The notes under the pieces: generated by a model | What the model was told of the DNA's origin: nothing | Seen by the model: only the letters and a program-made list of their open reading frames with translations | Databases searched by the model: none | Part shown: positions 27,527-34,954 of the stretch, piece by piece | Layout: every line of letters begins with the position of its first letter | Numbering within the stretch: the stretch's first letter is position 1 | Made by a program: the position numbers and the translations under genes | Assembly (NCBI GenBank): GCA_028690055.1 | Contig: JAQVBZ010000017.1 | Location: 1 to 40,578, forward strand | DNA from: Minisyncoccota bacterium | GTDB taxonomy: Bacteria > Patescibacteriota > Minisyncoccia > JAHIHE01 > JAGLIN01 | Reading direction: 5' to 3' | Length of the DNA: 40,578 bases

Positions 27527-27629
27527 GGAGTAGCAGACTTCAGTCTGCGCGGCTGTCCTATGCTATGGGAACGAAAGAGTGGGGTTCTTCTAACTTGGGA
27601 TAACCGCGCGGGATAAATCCCGCTACTCC
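27527..27629. repeat. REPIN-like inverted doublet, copy 2 (opposite orientation to 14700-14791)
   Basis: GGAGTAGCAGACTtcAGTCTGC ... GCGGGATaaATCCCGCTACTCC. Confidence 0.7.
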
Positions 27630-27677
27630 ATTTTACGATTTTGCTTTATAATACAATCAAATAAATAATCATCACTT

Positions 27678-27962
27678 ATGAAAGTCAATATCAAGAAATC
27701 GGAACTCAAAACTAATATCATAGCTTTTATGCGCAACGCAGGCTTTACGCCGTTTCACGATAGCTACATCCGTGTGCTCGGATCGGGCGGATATCCCCGC
27801 TTCCACATTTACATCGACGAGCTGGATGAAAAATATGTTCTCAATCTCCATCTTGACCAGAAGCGTCCCAGTTACGGCACCGAAACCGCTCACAGTGGCG
27901 ATTACGAAGGCAAAGCGGTGGAGGACGAAGCCGATCGGATTGTGGATGTTTTGTATAGATAA
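27678..27962 (+). CDS. Conserved hypothetical protein (94 aa)
   Basis: MKVNIKKSELKTNIIAFMRNAGFTPFHDSYIRVL...; intact codon structure. Confidence 0.65.
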   Translation: MKVNIKKSELKTNIIAFMRNAGFTPFHDSYIRVLGSGGYPRFHIYIDELDEKYVLNLHLDQKRPSYGTETAHSGDYEGKAVEDEADRIVDVLYR

Positions 27963-28019
27963 AAAAAGCTACAAATTATTTATAAGAAATAATGTTGTAG
28001 CAAGCTGATTTGCTTGGGA

Positions 28020-28448
28020 TTAAGCAAATCTAAAATTTTTTCTCGTAAATCTTAAAAATTTTTTAATGATTTCTTTTGCTTCTGTCTGAGACAACAGGGG
28101 TTTTCCCTCAATCTCATTCATATGAGAGTTCCTCTCAATTGCAACAATGGCACCTGGTGTATACCATTTTGCATATATTTTCAGAAGGTTGGATATCCAA
28201 AACTTATTTTCCTGCGATAATCCCGCAAGTACATTTTGGTTCACTTGTTTATGTTCTTTTTTTAGATCTGAAGTATACATTGCAAAATCTACGCAATTGT
28301 GTGCTCCGCTGAAATTTATAAATCCTACCAGTAACGCCTCTTTTTCTTCTATCGAGACTGGAATTAGTGCAAACTCTATATCTTTTCGGAACATTCTAAC
28401 ATAGTATTCCATAAAATACAGAAGTTCTATTATTGATATTTTTGCCAT
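28020..28448 (-). CDS. Hypothetical protein
   Basis: ATG preceded by strong SD (ggaggagat). Confidence 0.6.
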   Translation of the reverse strand: MAKISIIELLYFMEYYVRMFRKDIEFALIPVSIEEKEALLVGFINFSGAHNCVDFAMYTSDLKKEHKQVNQNVLAGLSQENKFWISNLLKIYAKWYTPGAIVAIERNSHMNEIEGKPLLSQTEAKEIIKKFLRFTRKNFRFA

Positions 28449-28641
28449 AATATCTCCTCCAACTTGTTAGCTGGTAAAATATATCAAAAATTTGATATCT
28501 TCTATGAGCCAAAAAGTATTATCGAAATTTGTATTCTATTCTAACAAGTAGAATCTGTCAATATTATACGGTATTATTAAGGCAAAATCCTTGACAAAAC
28601 CCCAATTTTCTATACAATTAAAGAGCTTAAACACAAATTTT

Positions 28642-29035
28642 ACAGACCAGATAATCGCTGAGGAAAAGCAATTTTCCCCAGAGGAAAGTCCGAACACCCA
28701 CGCCTTCGGGCGCGTCGTGGCAGTTGCTAACGGCAACCGTCTTTTTGCGCAAGCGAAGAGATAGGGAAAGTGCCGCAGAGACTATACTAGGAAGCTTGTC
28801 TTCCCAAACGTGAAAAGTCAATCGGTGTTTTCAATTTATTGGAAGCTACGGTTGTCCCTTGCCGGTAACGGCAAGCGGTGGAAAACCCTGCCTGGTGCAA
28901 GAGCAAACTTGGGGAACCTCGGTTCTCCATGACAAAGTGGCTCGCTTGATCTTGCCGGTGACGGCAAGGCTAGATAGATGATTATCGCCTTATGGATGCA
29001 AATCTATAGGGAACAGAATTCGGCTTATGGTCTGT
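28642..29035 (+). ncRNA. rnpB: RNase P RNA, bacterial class A
   Basis: ACAGACCA/TGGTCTGT closing helix; GAGGAAAGTCCGAACACC (CR-I), AGGGAAAGTGCCGCAGAGA, GGTGGAAAACCC, ACAGAATTCGGCTTATGGTCTG. Confidence 0.95.
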
Positions 29036-29072
29036 GAAATTTGTTTTTAAGTATTACTCTGTAAAATCTTAT

Positions 29073-30482
29073 ATGAAAAAGTCCGAACTGATGTTTAATG
29101 TACTCCTAGTTCCGATAGACTTTCTGATGGTAATCTTGGCAGGAATACTCGCCTACTATGTCCGGTTCGCGCCACAGTTGGAAGTGCTGAGGCCTGTGGG
29201 TTTCGAGATGGACTATCAGGCCTTTTTGGAAATAGTTTTTGCGATGGTGCCTATTTTTATCGGCTTCTTTGCCTTTTTCGGTCTCTATAGTTTGAGTAGT
29301 GTGCGTAAATTTTGGAGAGAAATATTGCGGGTAGTTGCGGGAGTGTCTGCCAGTTTTATGTTTATCTTATTTATGATCTTTTTCGCACGAGAGGAATTTC
29401 CGTCGCGGTTTATTTTCTTTGCCGCATGGCTTTTGGCAATACTTACCATCTCAATCGGCAGGGTAATCGTGCGTTTTATTCAGGGCTACGTTGCGCGCAA
29501 ATACAGCTTCGGTTTTCACCGCTTGGTGTTGGTGGGAAACAATTCTCTGATGAAAACCATTCAAGGCGAAATCAATCGCAACCATACCCTTGGCTACAAA
29601 GTGGTGCGCAAGCTCAAGAAAGTGGATTTGGATCTCCTGACCAAGCTCCATAATGATCCGGGAATTGATGAGATTATTCTTTGTTCTTCCGAGATGGACA
29701 AGAATGAGGTGCAGATTCTCTTGGATTTTTGTCGGGAGAAGAATATCGTTTTTAAATTTGTGCCGGATATGTTCCAGTCGCAAGCGGCGCTTTTCGAGAT
29801 GGAGACGCTTTCCGACGTAACTCTTATCGAAGTAAAAAGAACCTCTCTCGAAGGATGGGGACGTATCATCAAGCGTGTAGTCGACGTGATTTTTTCCGCT
29901 ATCGCTCTTGTCGTACTGTCTCCATTCTTCTTGCTGATTGCATTCTTGATCAAGCTCGATAGTGCCGGTCCTGTCTATGCCCGATTGGATCGTATCGGTC
30001 AGGGCAAGAAATTCAAGCTGTATAAATTCCGCTCGATGTATCGGGGCGCGCATCAGATGAAATATAATCCTGACGGTACTCTCAGTGAAGAGTTCAAGAA
30101 AATCAACGAACGCGGGGAAGGACCGCTCTTTAAGACTCGTAATGATCCGCGCGTAACTCATTTGGGCAAGTTCATCCGCAAGACTCGTTTGGATGAGTTT
30201 CCCCAACTCATCAATGTGCTCAAAGGAGATATGAGTCTGGTGGGGCCGCGGCCGCATGAACCGGAAGAAGTGGCAAAGTATGAGAATCGCCATCGCAAAC
30301 TGCTTACTATCAAGCCGGGCATTACGGGGATGTCTCAAGTCAACGGCAGTTCCGATCTGGACTTCGAGCGTGAAGTAAAACTAGACGTTTTCTATATCGA
30401 GAATTGGTCTTTGGGGTTGGATATCATATTGCTCTTCAAAACCTTTTTGATTTTTCTGGAAGGCGACGATTCCGCATGCTAG
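29073..30482 (+). CDS. Undecaprenyl-phosphate sugar phosphotransferase (WcaJ/exopolysaccharide polyprenyl glycosylphosphotransferase family)
   Basis: KFKLYKFRSM, GKFIRKTRLDEFPQLINVLKGDMSLVGPRPHEP, ITGMSQVNG. Confidence 0.92.
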   Translation: MKKSELMFNVLLVPIDFLMVILAGILAYYVRFAPQLEVLRPVGFEMDYQAFLEIVFAMVPIFIGFFAFFGLYSLSSVRKFWREILRVVAGVSASFMFILFMIFFAREEFPSRFIFFAAWLLAILTISIGRVIVRFIQGYVARKYSFGFHRLVLVGNNSLMKTIQGEINRNHTLGYKVVRKLKKVDLDLLTKLHNDPGIDEIILCSSEMDKNEVQILLDFCREKNIVFKFVPDMFQSQAALFEMETLSDVTLIEVKRTSLEGWGRIIKRVVDVIFSAIALVVLSPFFLLIAFLIKLDSAGPVYARLDRIGQGKKFKLYKFRSMYRGAHQMKYNPDGTLSEEFKKINERGEGPLFKTRNDPRVTHLGKFIRKTRLDEFPQLINVLKGDMSLVGPRPHEPEEVAKYENRHRKLLTIKPGITGMSQVNGSSDLDFEREVKLDVFYIENWSLGLDIILLFKTFLIFLEGDDSAC

Positions 30483-30684
30483 GTTATGAGATAGAATTCT
30501 AGACAGATTATTTTTAGAACCCTATCCTATTATTTTGTAGCTTTGCAGTTTGGTCTAATGATATATACCTAAAAATCTGTTCAATGTATTGAGAAGAATC
30601 AGCCGAAAAGCGACCGCGCTCTCCGCGCTGTTTTTTTATCTCCTTTTGTTGTATAATCAAATCAAACCAATAATCATCACTATT

Positions 30685-31023
30685 ATGTTTTTCAAGAGAA
30701 TGAAATATCTGTGCCTTGCAGCAATCATTCTGTTGCCGACAGCTTCGGCAATTGCGACTGATTCATCAAAGCCCATCGTAATCACTTTCTTGGGGGTAGA
30801 TATCAAAGAACGGGCAACGAGAGCGATACAATTCCTGCTCAGTGTCGCCGGCACGGTTGCACTCCTAATGCTTATTGTCGGCGGTATCTTCTTTATGATT
30901 TCTATCGGCAATCCCGACTCTCAGCAGAAAGCAAAAAGGATGGTGATCGGAGCGCTGGCCGGACTGATTGTTATATTGATGTCTTTTGCTCTCATTTCTC
31001 TTGTAAATGATTTCTTGGTGTGA
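30685..31023 (+). CDS. VirB2/TrbC-like pilin protein
   Basis: Signal peptide; TM-FMISIGNPDSQQKAKRMVIGA-TM. Confidence 0.65.
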   Translation: MFFKRMKYLCLAAIILLPTASAIATDSSKPIVITFLGVDIKERATRAIQFLLSVAGTVALLMLIVGGIFFMISIGNPDSQQKAKRMVIGALAGLIVILMSFALISLVNDFLV

Positions 31024-31050
31024 TACTTTTGATTTTTTAAAAAAGGCGAT

Positions 31051-31302
31051 ATGGAAATAGAATATTTTGACGCCGATGTCGTGACCGTAATCCAGGATCT
31101 TGCTGCTTGGCTGCTCAGCTACGTCGCGGCTCTCGCACTACTCCTGCTTATAGGAGATGGGGTTTACTATATGGCTGCCGGCGATGATCCACAAAAGCAG
31201 AAGCGGGCAAAGAATGCGGCCTCATACATCATACTCGGTCTATTGATTGTAGTGCTTTCTTATGCGCTGTTGAAAGCAGCCGAGGAGGTCGCGGTTAACT
31301 AA
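31051..31302 (+). CDS. VirB2/TrbC-like pilin-type two-TM protein without signal peptide
   Basis: TM-YYMAAGDDPQKQKRAKNAASYI-TM. Confidence 0.65.
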   Translation: MEIEYFDADVVTVIQDLAAWLLSYVAALALLLLIGDGVYYMAAGDDPQKQKRAKNAASYIILGLLIVVLSYALLKAAEEVAVN

Positions 31303-31318
31303 CATTAATTTTACGAAA

Positions 31319-32167
31319 ATGAAAATATTGATTCTGGGAGCCAAAGGTATGCTCGGCCATGAACTTGCAAAAGTTTTTTCCGATAAGGATAAATACGAAG
31401 TTACTCTTTGGGACCGTGAAGAATTGGATATTACGGATCAAGAGGCAGTGGATGCCAAGGTTAAGGAACTTCACCCCGAAGTCATCATAAATGCCGCCGC
31501 CTATACCGCAATCGATAAGGCGGAGAGCGAGACGGATTTGGTGTACAAGATAAACGCCTATGCGGTAGGCTATTTGGCTAATTTGGCCAAGGATATCGGG
31601 GCGCTACTTATCCATTTCAGTACGGACTACGTTTTTGACGGCGAAAATAATATGGGATACAAAGAAGACTATCCGGTCAAGAATCCCGCAACCGTGTATG
31701 GCAAATCCAAAAAATTGGCGGAAAAGATGATTGAAGATATCAACCCTCGACATTTCCTCATCAGAACCCAGTGGCTATTCGGGATATCTGGCAAGAATTT
31801 TATTGAGACTATGCTCCGAATCGCGGACGAGGGGAAAGACTTGAAAGTTGTGAATGATCAGTTCGGAAGTCCGACATATGCCAAAGATTTGGCCGAGAGG
31901 GTGCGTGAAATGATTGAAGAGAACCGCGAATCTGGAATCTATCACATAACCAACTCTGATACTTGCAATTGGTACGATTTCGCGCAGAAGATATTTGAGC
32001 TTTCGGATATTCATCCATCCTTGAAACCCGTGACATCGGAAGAATTCGCAGCTCCTGCCAAACGCCCTACCTATTCGATGCTCATCAACACCAAACTCCC
32101 TCCACTTCGCTCTTGGCAGGACGCACTGCAGGCATATCTGATTGAGACCGGAAGGATTAAGGAGTAA
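31319..32167 (+). CDS. rfbD: dTDP-4-dehydrorhamnose reductase
   Basis: MKILILGAKGMLGHELAK, NAAAYTAIDKAES, STDYVFDG, YGKSKKLAEK. Confidence 0.9.
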   Translation: MKILILGAKGMLGHELAKVFSDKDKYEVTLWDREELDITDQEAVDAKVKELHPEVIINAAAYTAIDKAESETDLVYKINAYAVGYLANLAKDIGALLIHFSTDYVFDGENNMGYKEDYPVKNPATVYGKSKKLAEKMIEDINPRHFLIRTQWLFGISGKNFIETMLRIADEGKDLKVVNDQFGSPTYAKDLAERVREMIEENRESGIYHITNSDTCNWYDFAQKIFELSDIHPSLKPVTSEEFAAPAKRPTYSMLINTKLPPLRSWQDALQAYLIETGRIKE

Positions 32168-32187
32168 AATCTATTCGGTCCAAAGAT

Positions 32188-32215
32188 AAGAGAGGCATCA
32201 TATTGCCTCTTTTAT
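32188..32215 (+). terminator. Terminator after rfbD
   Basis: AGAGGCA-tcatat-TGCCTCT-tttatt. Confidence 0.75.
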
Positions 32216-32306
32216 TGTTCTCTCATAATAATATTCTGTGGATAACTTCTACTTTTCCGGATGACAGTTTACTTTTTATGGCTTAAAATGGTCATTTAAA
32301 AAACTG

Positions 32307-32334
32307 TTGACATATTTTTTTTTATTGCTATACT
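32307..32334 (+). promoter_or_regulatory. Strong sigma70-type promoter
   Basis: TTGACA-16 nt-TATACT. Confidence 0.7.
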
Positions 32335-32346
32335 GTCCTTACCTTA

Positions 32347-32451
32347 ATGAGAAATATGGAAAACTTTAAATTACAATCTAGCGTTTCTGAAACAAGCCGA
32401 ACCTTCGGTATGTTTAAGGTTGTAATTATTAGCCTACTAACAGTCGGGTAG
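32347..32451 (+). CDS. Candidate leader peptide A: MRNMENFKLQSSVSETSRTFGMFKVVIISLLTVG*
   Basis: Starts just after the promoter; stop codon sits at the base of the following hairpin; related to leader B. Confidence 0.4.
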   Translation: MRNMENFKLQSSVSETSRTFGMFKVVIISLLTVG

Positions 32452-32519
32452 CTTTCTTTTGGATTATAAACGTACGGATTAAATCCGAAAGAAAGCCACT
32501 TAATCAAAGTGGGTTTTTT
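32451..32519 (+). promoter_or_regulatory. Attenuator-like hairpin pair: 15-bp stem then terminator
   Basis: GCTTTCTTTTGGATT/AATCCGAAAGAAAGC; CCACTT-aatca-AAGTGG-gTTTTTT. Confidence 0.6.
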
Positions 32520-32665
32520 ATTTATTCTAAATTTGCTTTTTGTCCCTGCTTCAGCTCCGTGTCTTTTTTGGAGAGTCGTATCTGGGATAAAAAACAAAAA
32601 CGATTTACAAAAATTAACAAATTAGGGGGAGTGAAAAATTTTAGGACTGCTTAAAAGGAGCAAAA

Positions 32666-32887
32666 GTGAAATATAAGCTATTAGCCGCGGGCAAACATCC
32701 TGCGACAGATCCGGATTCTTACGAGGAATCCTTAGGGACGAATCAGAGAGAAGACACAATCTTCTCGACTGCCAAGCCTGGCTTATATCCGCTCCAATCC
32801 GATAGGCAACGTGATTACAAATCAAATCCATACGTTGCCTCCCAATCCCTGCTTTGCAAAAGATTATATTTTGTAGGCAGAGATTAG
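32666..32887 (+). CDS. Small hypothetical ORF (73 aa, GTG start); could instead be part of a structured RNA
   Basis: SD aaaaggagc upstream; but several perfect hairpins inside (e.g. AGGCAACGT/ACGTTGCCT). Confidence 0.35.
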   Translation: MKYKLLAAGKHPATDPDSYEESLGTNQREDTIFSTAKPGLYPLQSDRQRDYKSNPYVASQSLLCKRLYFVGRD

Positions 32888-32929
32888 TCTTTCAATCAAA
32901 AACGATTGGAAGATTAAAGAGGTAAAAAG
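32849..32929 (+). promoter_or_regulatory. Duplicated two-hairpin 5' leader, copy 1
   Basis: CTGCTTTGCAAAA..TTTTGTAGGCAG and TCTTTCAATC..GATTGGAAGA then SD. Confidence 0.55.
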
Positions 32930-33061
32930 ATGAGAATAAAAATGAAACCGAGAATAGAAAAAACAAAGCGGCAAATATTTGCTGAGGAAGTAGGGGAAAC
33001 TATTTGGAATTTCTTTAGATTTAGATATGTATATTTTCTAGTCTGCGGCTATTTTCCATAA
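32930..33061 (+). CDS. Small ORF, 43 aa: MRIKMKPRIEKTKRQIFAEEVGETIWNFFRFRYVYFLVCGYFP
   Basis: SD aaagagg directly upstream; follows leader copy 1. Confidence 0.45.
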   Translation: MRIKMKPRIEKTKRQIFAEEVGETIWNFFRFRYVYFLVCGYFP

Positions 33062-33159
33062 ATACTTCCCCCACTCTATTTATTTCGTTTTTGATTCTAT
33101 AATTCTAAAAGTGTATTTCTTCTTAAAATATATTTTTACGATATCGTTAAAAATGATTC

Positions 33160-33249
33160 CTGCCTTGCAAAAAATTTTATTTTGTAGGTAGAAATTAATC
33201 TTTTATTTAAAAAAAACAATTAAAAGATTGATATTGGGAGGAGAAAAAG
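33160..33249 (+). promoter_or_regulatory. Duplicated two-hairpin 5' leader, copy 2
   Basis: CTGCCTTGCAAAA..TTTTGTAGGTAG and AATCTTTTA..TAAAAGATT then SD gggaggag. Confidence 0.55.
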
Positions 33250-33522
33250 ATGGGAAAAAGACAAGCGGAAGTAAAAGTCATAGAAATAAATATAAATCCA
33301 CGGAGTGAAGATGTCATTCCGGTGTTAAAGGAAATCAGGCAGAATATTGAAGGAATAAAGGGAACTGTGAAAGTCTTGTATAGTTTTAAAAAGGGAAGAC
33401 TTTTCTTTACCGTTCCTTTCGAAATGTATGATTTGGCCTTGAAATTACTTCAAGAAAAAATACCAGGAGTAGAAATTTCAAAGTCAAATAGGGAGAGAGA
33501 TGCGATTTGCTCTCTCTCCTGA
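33250..33522 (+). CDS. Small hypothetical protein (90 aa)
   Basis: Strong SD, well-formed amphipathic sequence MGKRQAEVKVIEININPRSEDVIPVLKEIRQNIEGIKGTVKVLYSF... Confidence 0.65.
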   Translation: MGKRQAEVKVIEININPRSEDVIPVLKEIRQNIEGIKGTVKVLYSFKKGRLFFTVPFEMYDLALKLLQEKIPGVEISKSNRERDAICSLS

Positions 33523-33657
33523 CTAAATTTTTTATTTTGAGCTTTTATTTTGTGGGGTAGATTTTACCCTACAGAATAAAGTCTCAAAAAAACTAAAACA
33601 TAATTTGAGGCTGAAAATAAAAAGAATGGAGATAATAGATCTAGGAGGAAGGTAAAC

Positions 33658-33792
33658 ATGGTATCGGTTAACGGTAATGATTATCAAACAAAGAAAATTC
33701 CGCCAGAGGTGGAAGTGTTAAGAGATGAAGGTGTCTTGTCTTTGTCTGACCCTTCTTTGCCGAAGAATGAAACATTAGATTCTTACGAGTGA
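33658..33792 (+). CDS. Small ORF, 44 aa: MVSVNGNDYQTKKIPPEVEVLRDEGVLSLSDPSLPKNETLDSYE
   Basis: SD ctaggagg upstream; preceded by a long hairpin 33540-33586. Confidence 0.45.
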   Translation: MVSVNGNDYQTKKIPPEVEVLRDEGVLSLSDPSLPKNETLDSYE

Positions 33793-33847
33793 CTGGGAAA
33801 ATAACAAAACTCAGTTCTCTCTTTTTCAAACCAAAATCATTTCATAT

Positions 33848-33916
33848 ATGTCTACGCAATCGCAAGTCATTATTAGCATTATTATTGTAGTCGGGATTTG
33901 GCCCGGTGGGTTTTGA
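33848..33916 (+). CDS. Candidate leader peptide B: MSTQSQVIISIIIVVGIWPGGF*
   Basis: Overlaps the 5' strand of the attenuator stem; shares VIIS...VG with leader A. Confidence 0.4.
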   Translation: MSTQSQVIISIIIVVGIWPGGF

Positions 33917-33969
33917 TGCCTACAAAACTTACTAGGTTAAATCCCGACTTATCAAAGTTGGGATTTTTT
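33890..33969 (+). promoter_or_regulatory. Attenuator: mutually exclusive antiterminator and terminator stems
   Basis: GTCGGGATTT (33890-33899) pairs AAATCCCGAC (33939-33948), which alternatively pairs GTTGGGATTTTTT (33957-33969). Confidence 0.65.
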
Positions 33970-34005
33970 AATAAAAACAAAAATAAAAATTAAAGGTGAC
34001 GGATA

Positions 34006-34200
34006 ATGGTTATGGTTGAAGTTACACAAGAAGATGTAGTTCGTATAAAGGATGCATTCGCAGAGAATAATCTTAACGATAAGGCGATATTCCTTCAGAC
34101 TGTAGGACAAATACAGTTTTTGTCTGTTTGCAAGCTGATGTCTAGTAAGGAAAAAAGACTGGCCGAGGGAATAGTCAGAAATGTAGTTTTTGGAATATAA
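34006..34200 (+). CDS. Small hypothetical protein (64 aa) downstream of the attenuator
   Basis: SD aaaggtg; MVMVEVTQEDVVRIKDAFAENNLNDKAIFLQTVGQIQFLSVCKLMSSKEKRLAEGIVRNVVFGI. Confidence 0.6.
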   Translation: MVMVEVTQEDVVRIKDAFAENNLNDKAIFLQTVGQIQFLSVCKLMSSKEKRLAEGIVRNVVFGI

Positions 34201-34218
34201 AATTAATAAAACGTTGCT

Positions 34219-34246
34219 CAAGTCTAAAATGACTTGGGTTTTTATT
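34219..34246 (+). terminator. Terminator after the small-ORF array
   Basis: CAAGTC-taaaat-GACTTG-ggtttttatttt. Confidence 0.75.
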
Positions 34247-34297
34247 TTACGCTCTGGAGGACAGATGATATAATAAAAGTGTAAATTAAAGAAATAT

Positions 34298-34906
34298 ATG
34301 GGCGAAATTTTCAAAGAATCTAAGAGCTATCTCAGTCACATCCAAATATATATTTGGATTTCGTTGGCCATTTTTTTGCTTTCTGCCGTTGCCGGCTTTT
34401 ATGCTTCTCAATACTATCCGCAAGAAATACAGTCATATCTGGACGAGGCGGAAATTTTTTTCTCGTCGATGCAATCCCCCACTCTTTGGGGAACCTTTTT
34501 GATGATTTTGCAAAACAATGTGGAGGCGATGCTACTTATAGTCTTTCTAGGGGTATTCGTTGGATTTTTTTCTTTTGCTTTTCTTATCGCCAATGGTTTT
34601 ATCGTAGGTGTTTTTGCCCATCTGTTTTATATGCAGAATATGCTGTTACTTTTTTTCGTGGGTATTTTTCCCCATGGTATCGTTGAAATTCCTTGCATGC
34701 TCTTTTCTGCGGCAATAGGTTTCCGAATCGGAAAAACAGTGATCGATAAGATTTTTTATAAAAAGACAAGTCTGACGGCAGAATTGTCAGAGGGAATTAA
34801 ATTCGCTGTTACTATAATTGTTCCTGCATTGGTCTTGGCGGCGCTCATCGAAACATATATAACACCTCTTTTTATCGCTCTGGTCCAAACTGGCCCGGAG
34901 GTTTAA
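34298..34906 (+). CDS. Stage II sporulation protein M (SpoIIM)-like membrane protein
   Basis: ILQNNVEAMLLIVFLGVFVGFFSFAFLIANGFIVGVFA ... FPHGIVEIPCMLFSAAIGFRIG. Confidence 0.85.
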   Translation: MGEIFKESKSYLSHIQIYIWISLAIFLLSAVAGFYASQYYPQEIQSYLDEAEIFFSSMQSPTLWGTFLMILQNNVEAMLLIVFLGVFVGFFSFAFLIANGFIVGVFAHLFYMQNMLLLFFVGIFPHGIVEIPCMLFSAAIGFRIGKTVIDKIFYKKTSLTAELSEGIKFAVTIIVPALVLAALIETYITPLFIALVQTGPEV

Positions 34907-34954
34907 AACCCTTTGCTTTTTTAAAAAAACATGTATAATGGATGGGTAAAGCAA

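Noticed and set aside
29034-29072. GTG start at 29034 for the sugar transferase
   Set aside because: Overlaps the 3' end of rnpB; the ATG at 29073 is more likely.
29451-30338. 295-aa minus-strand ORF opposite the sugar transferase
   Set aside because: Antisense shadow ORF of a conserved glycosyltransferase frame.
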